64,000 bases of DNA from Flagellimonas beolgyonensis (GTDB taxonomy: Bacteria; Bacteroidota; Bacteroidia; Flavobacteriales; Flavobacteriaceae), in assembly GCF_003992615.1 (NCBI RefSeq), contig NZ_RZMY01000006.1, forward strand, positions 186,001-250,000. The letters run 5' to 3'. The position numbers and the translations under genes were made by a program. The notes under the pieces are model-generated. The model saw nothing but the letters and a program-made list of their open reading frames with translations, was not told the DNA's origin and made no database searches. Each line of letters starts with the position of its first letter. Within the stretch, counting starts at the first letter, position 1. Shown piece after piece: positions 63,991-64,000 of the stretch.

Positions 63991-64000
63991 ATACAGGGAA

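Overview
The window comes from a Bacteroidota genome, most likely a marine flavobacterium (Flavobacteriaceae). Pointers are the bacillithiol enzyme BshA, a Bacteroidota-type LptD, many exported proteins with signal peptides ending in AQ or a lipobox, and perfect or near-perfect TAnnTTTG -7 promoter elements. Genus is not resolvable by eye. No insertion sequence, prophage, CRISPR array or rRNA operon was seen.

Region 1 (1-21,016) is surface polysaccharide biosynthesis in two converging blocks. The + strand block (1-13,278) runs from a UDP-glucose dehydrogenase cut by the window edge, through a second nucleotide-sugar dehydrogenase, a Wzy-like polymerase, a Wzx-like flippase, a UDP-L-FucNAc cassette (fnlA, a stand-alone cupin, fnlB, fnlC), three GT4 glycosyltransferases, a PglD-like acetyltransferase and a PglC-like priming transferase. 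The - strand block (21,016 down to 13,330) encodes a second PglC-like priming transferase surrounded by modifying enzymes: NodU-type carbamoyltransferase, AlgI-type MBOAT acyltransferase with an SGNH partner, a formyltransferase, a FemAB/GNAT acyltransferase and an ATP-grasp ligase. This dense decoration module is the best candidate for undescribed chemistry in the window.

Region 2 (21,147-35,999) is cell-envelope upkeep: an OmpA protein; a long - strand run (amidase, MlaD-like MCE protein, two Fe-S proteins, a conserved hypothetical, a NagZ/beta-lactamase fusion, bshA, a small lipoprotein); and LptD with RidA on the other strand, followed by a GlcNAc-kinase-like protein.

Region 3 (36,076-50,577) is core metabolism and housekeeping: gap and pfkA, TamB divergent from tsaD, TfoX-N protein, rsmE, DUF1223 and DUF4159 proteins, an AI-2E family permease, a THUMP-like methyltransferase, a lipoprotein VanX-type D-Ala-D-Ala dipeptidase, an exported alpha/beta hydrolase and a deoxyribonucleotidase.

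Region 4 (50,822-58,233) is a tight operon for exported D-amino-acid or peptide catabolism (D-amino acid aminotransferase, D-aminoacylase, M20 peptidase, two serine hydrolases), facing a Tat-type dienelactone hydrolase. Region 5 (58,234-60,210) is a small scar-like island: a formylglycine-generating-enzyme lipoprotein between an intact tRNA-Arg(TCT) and a 40-base imperfect copy of that tRNA's 3' half. Region 6 (60,315-63,961) holds a porin flanked by two YceI proteins and an exported sugar-isomerase-like protein.
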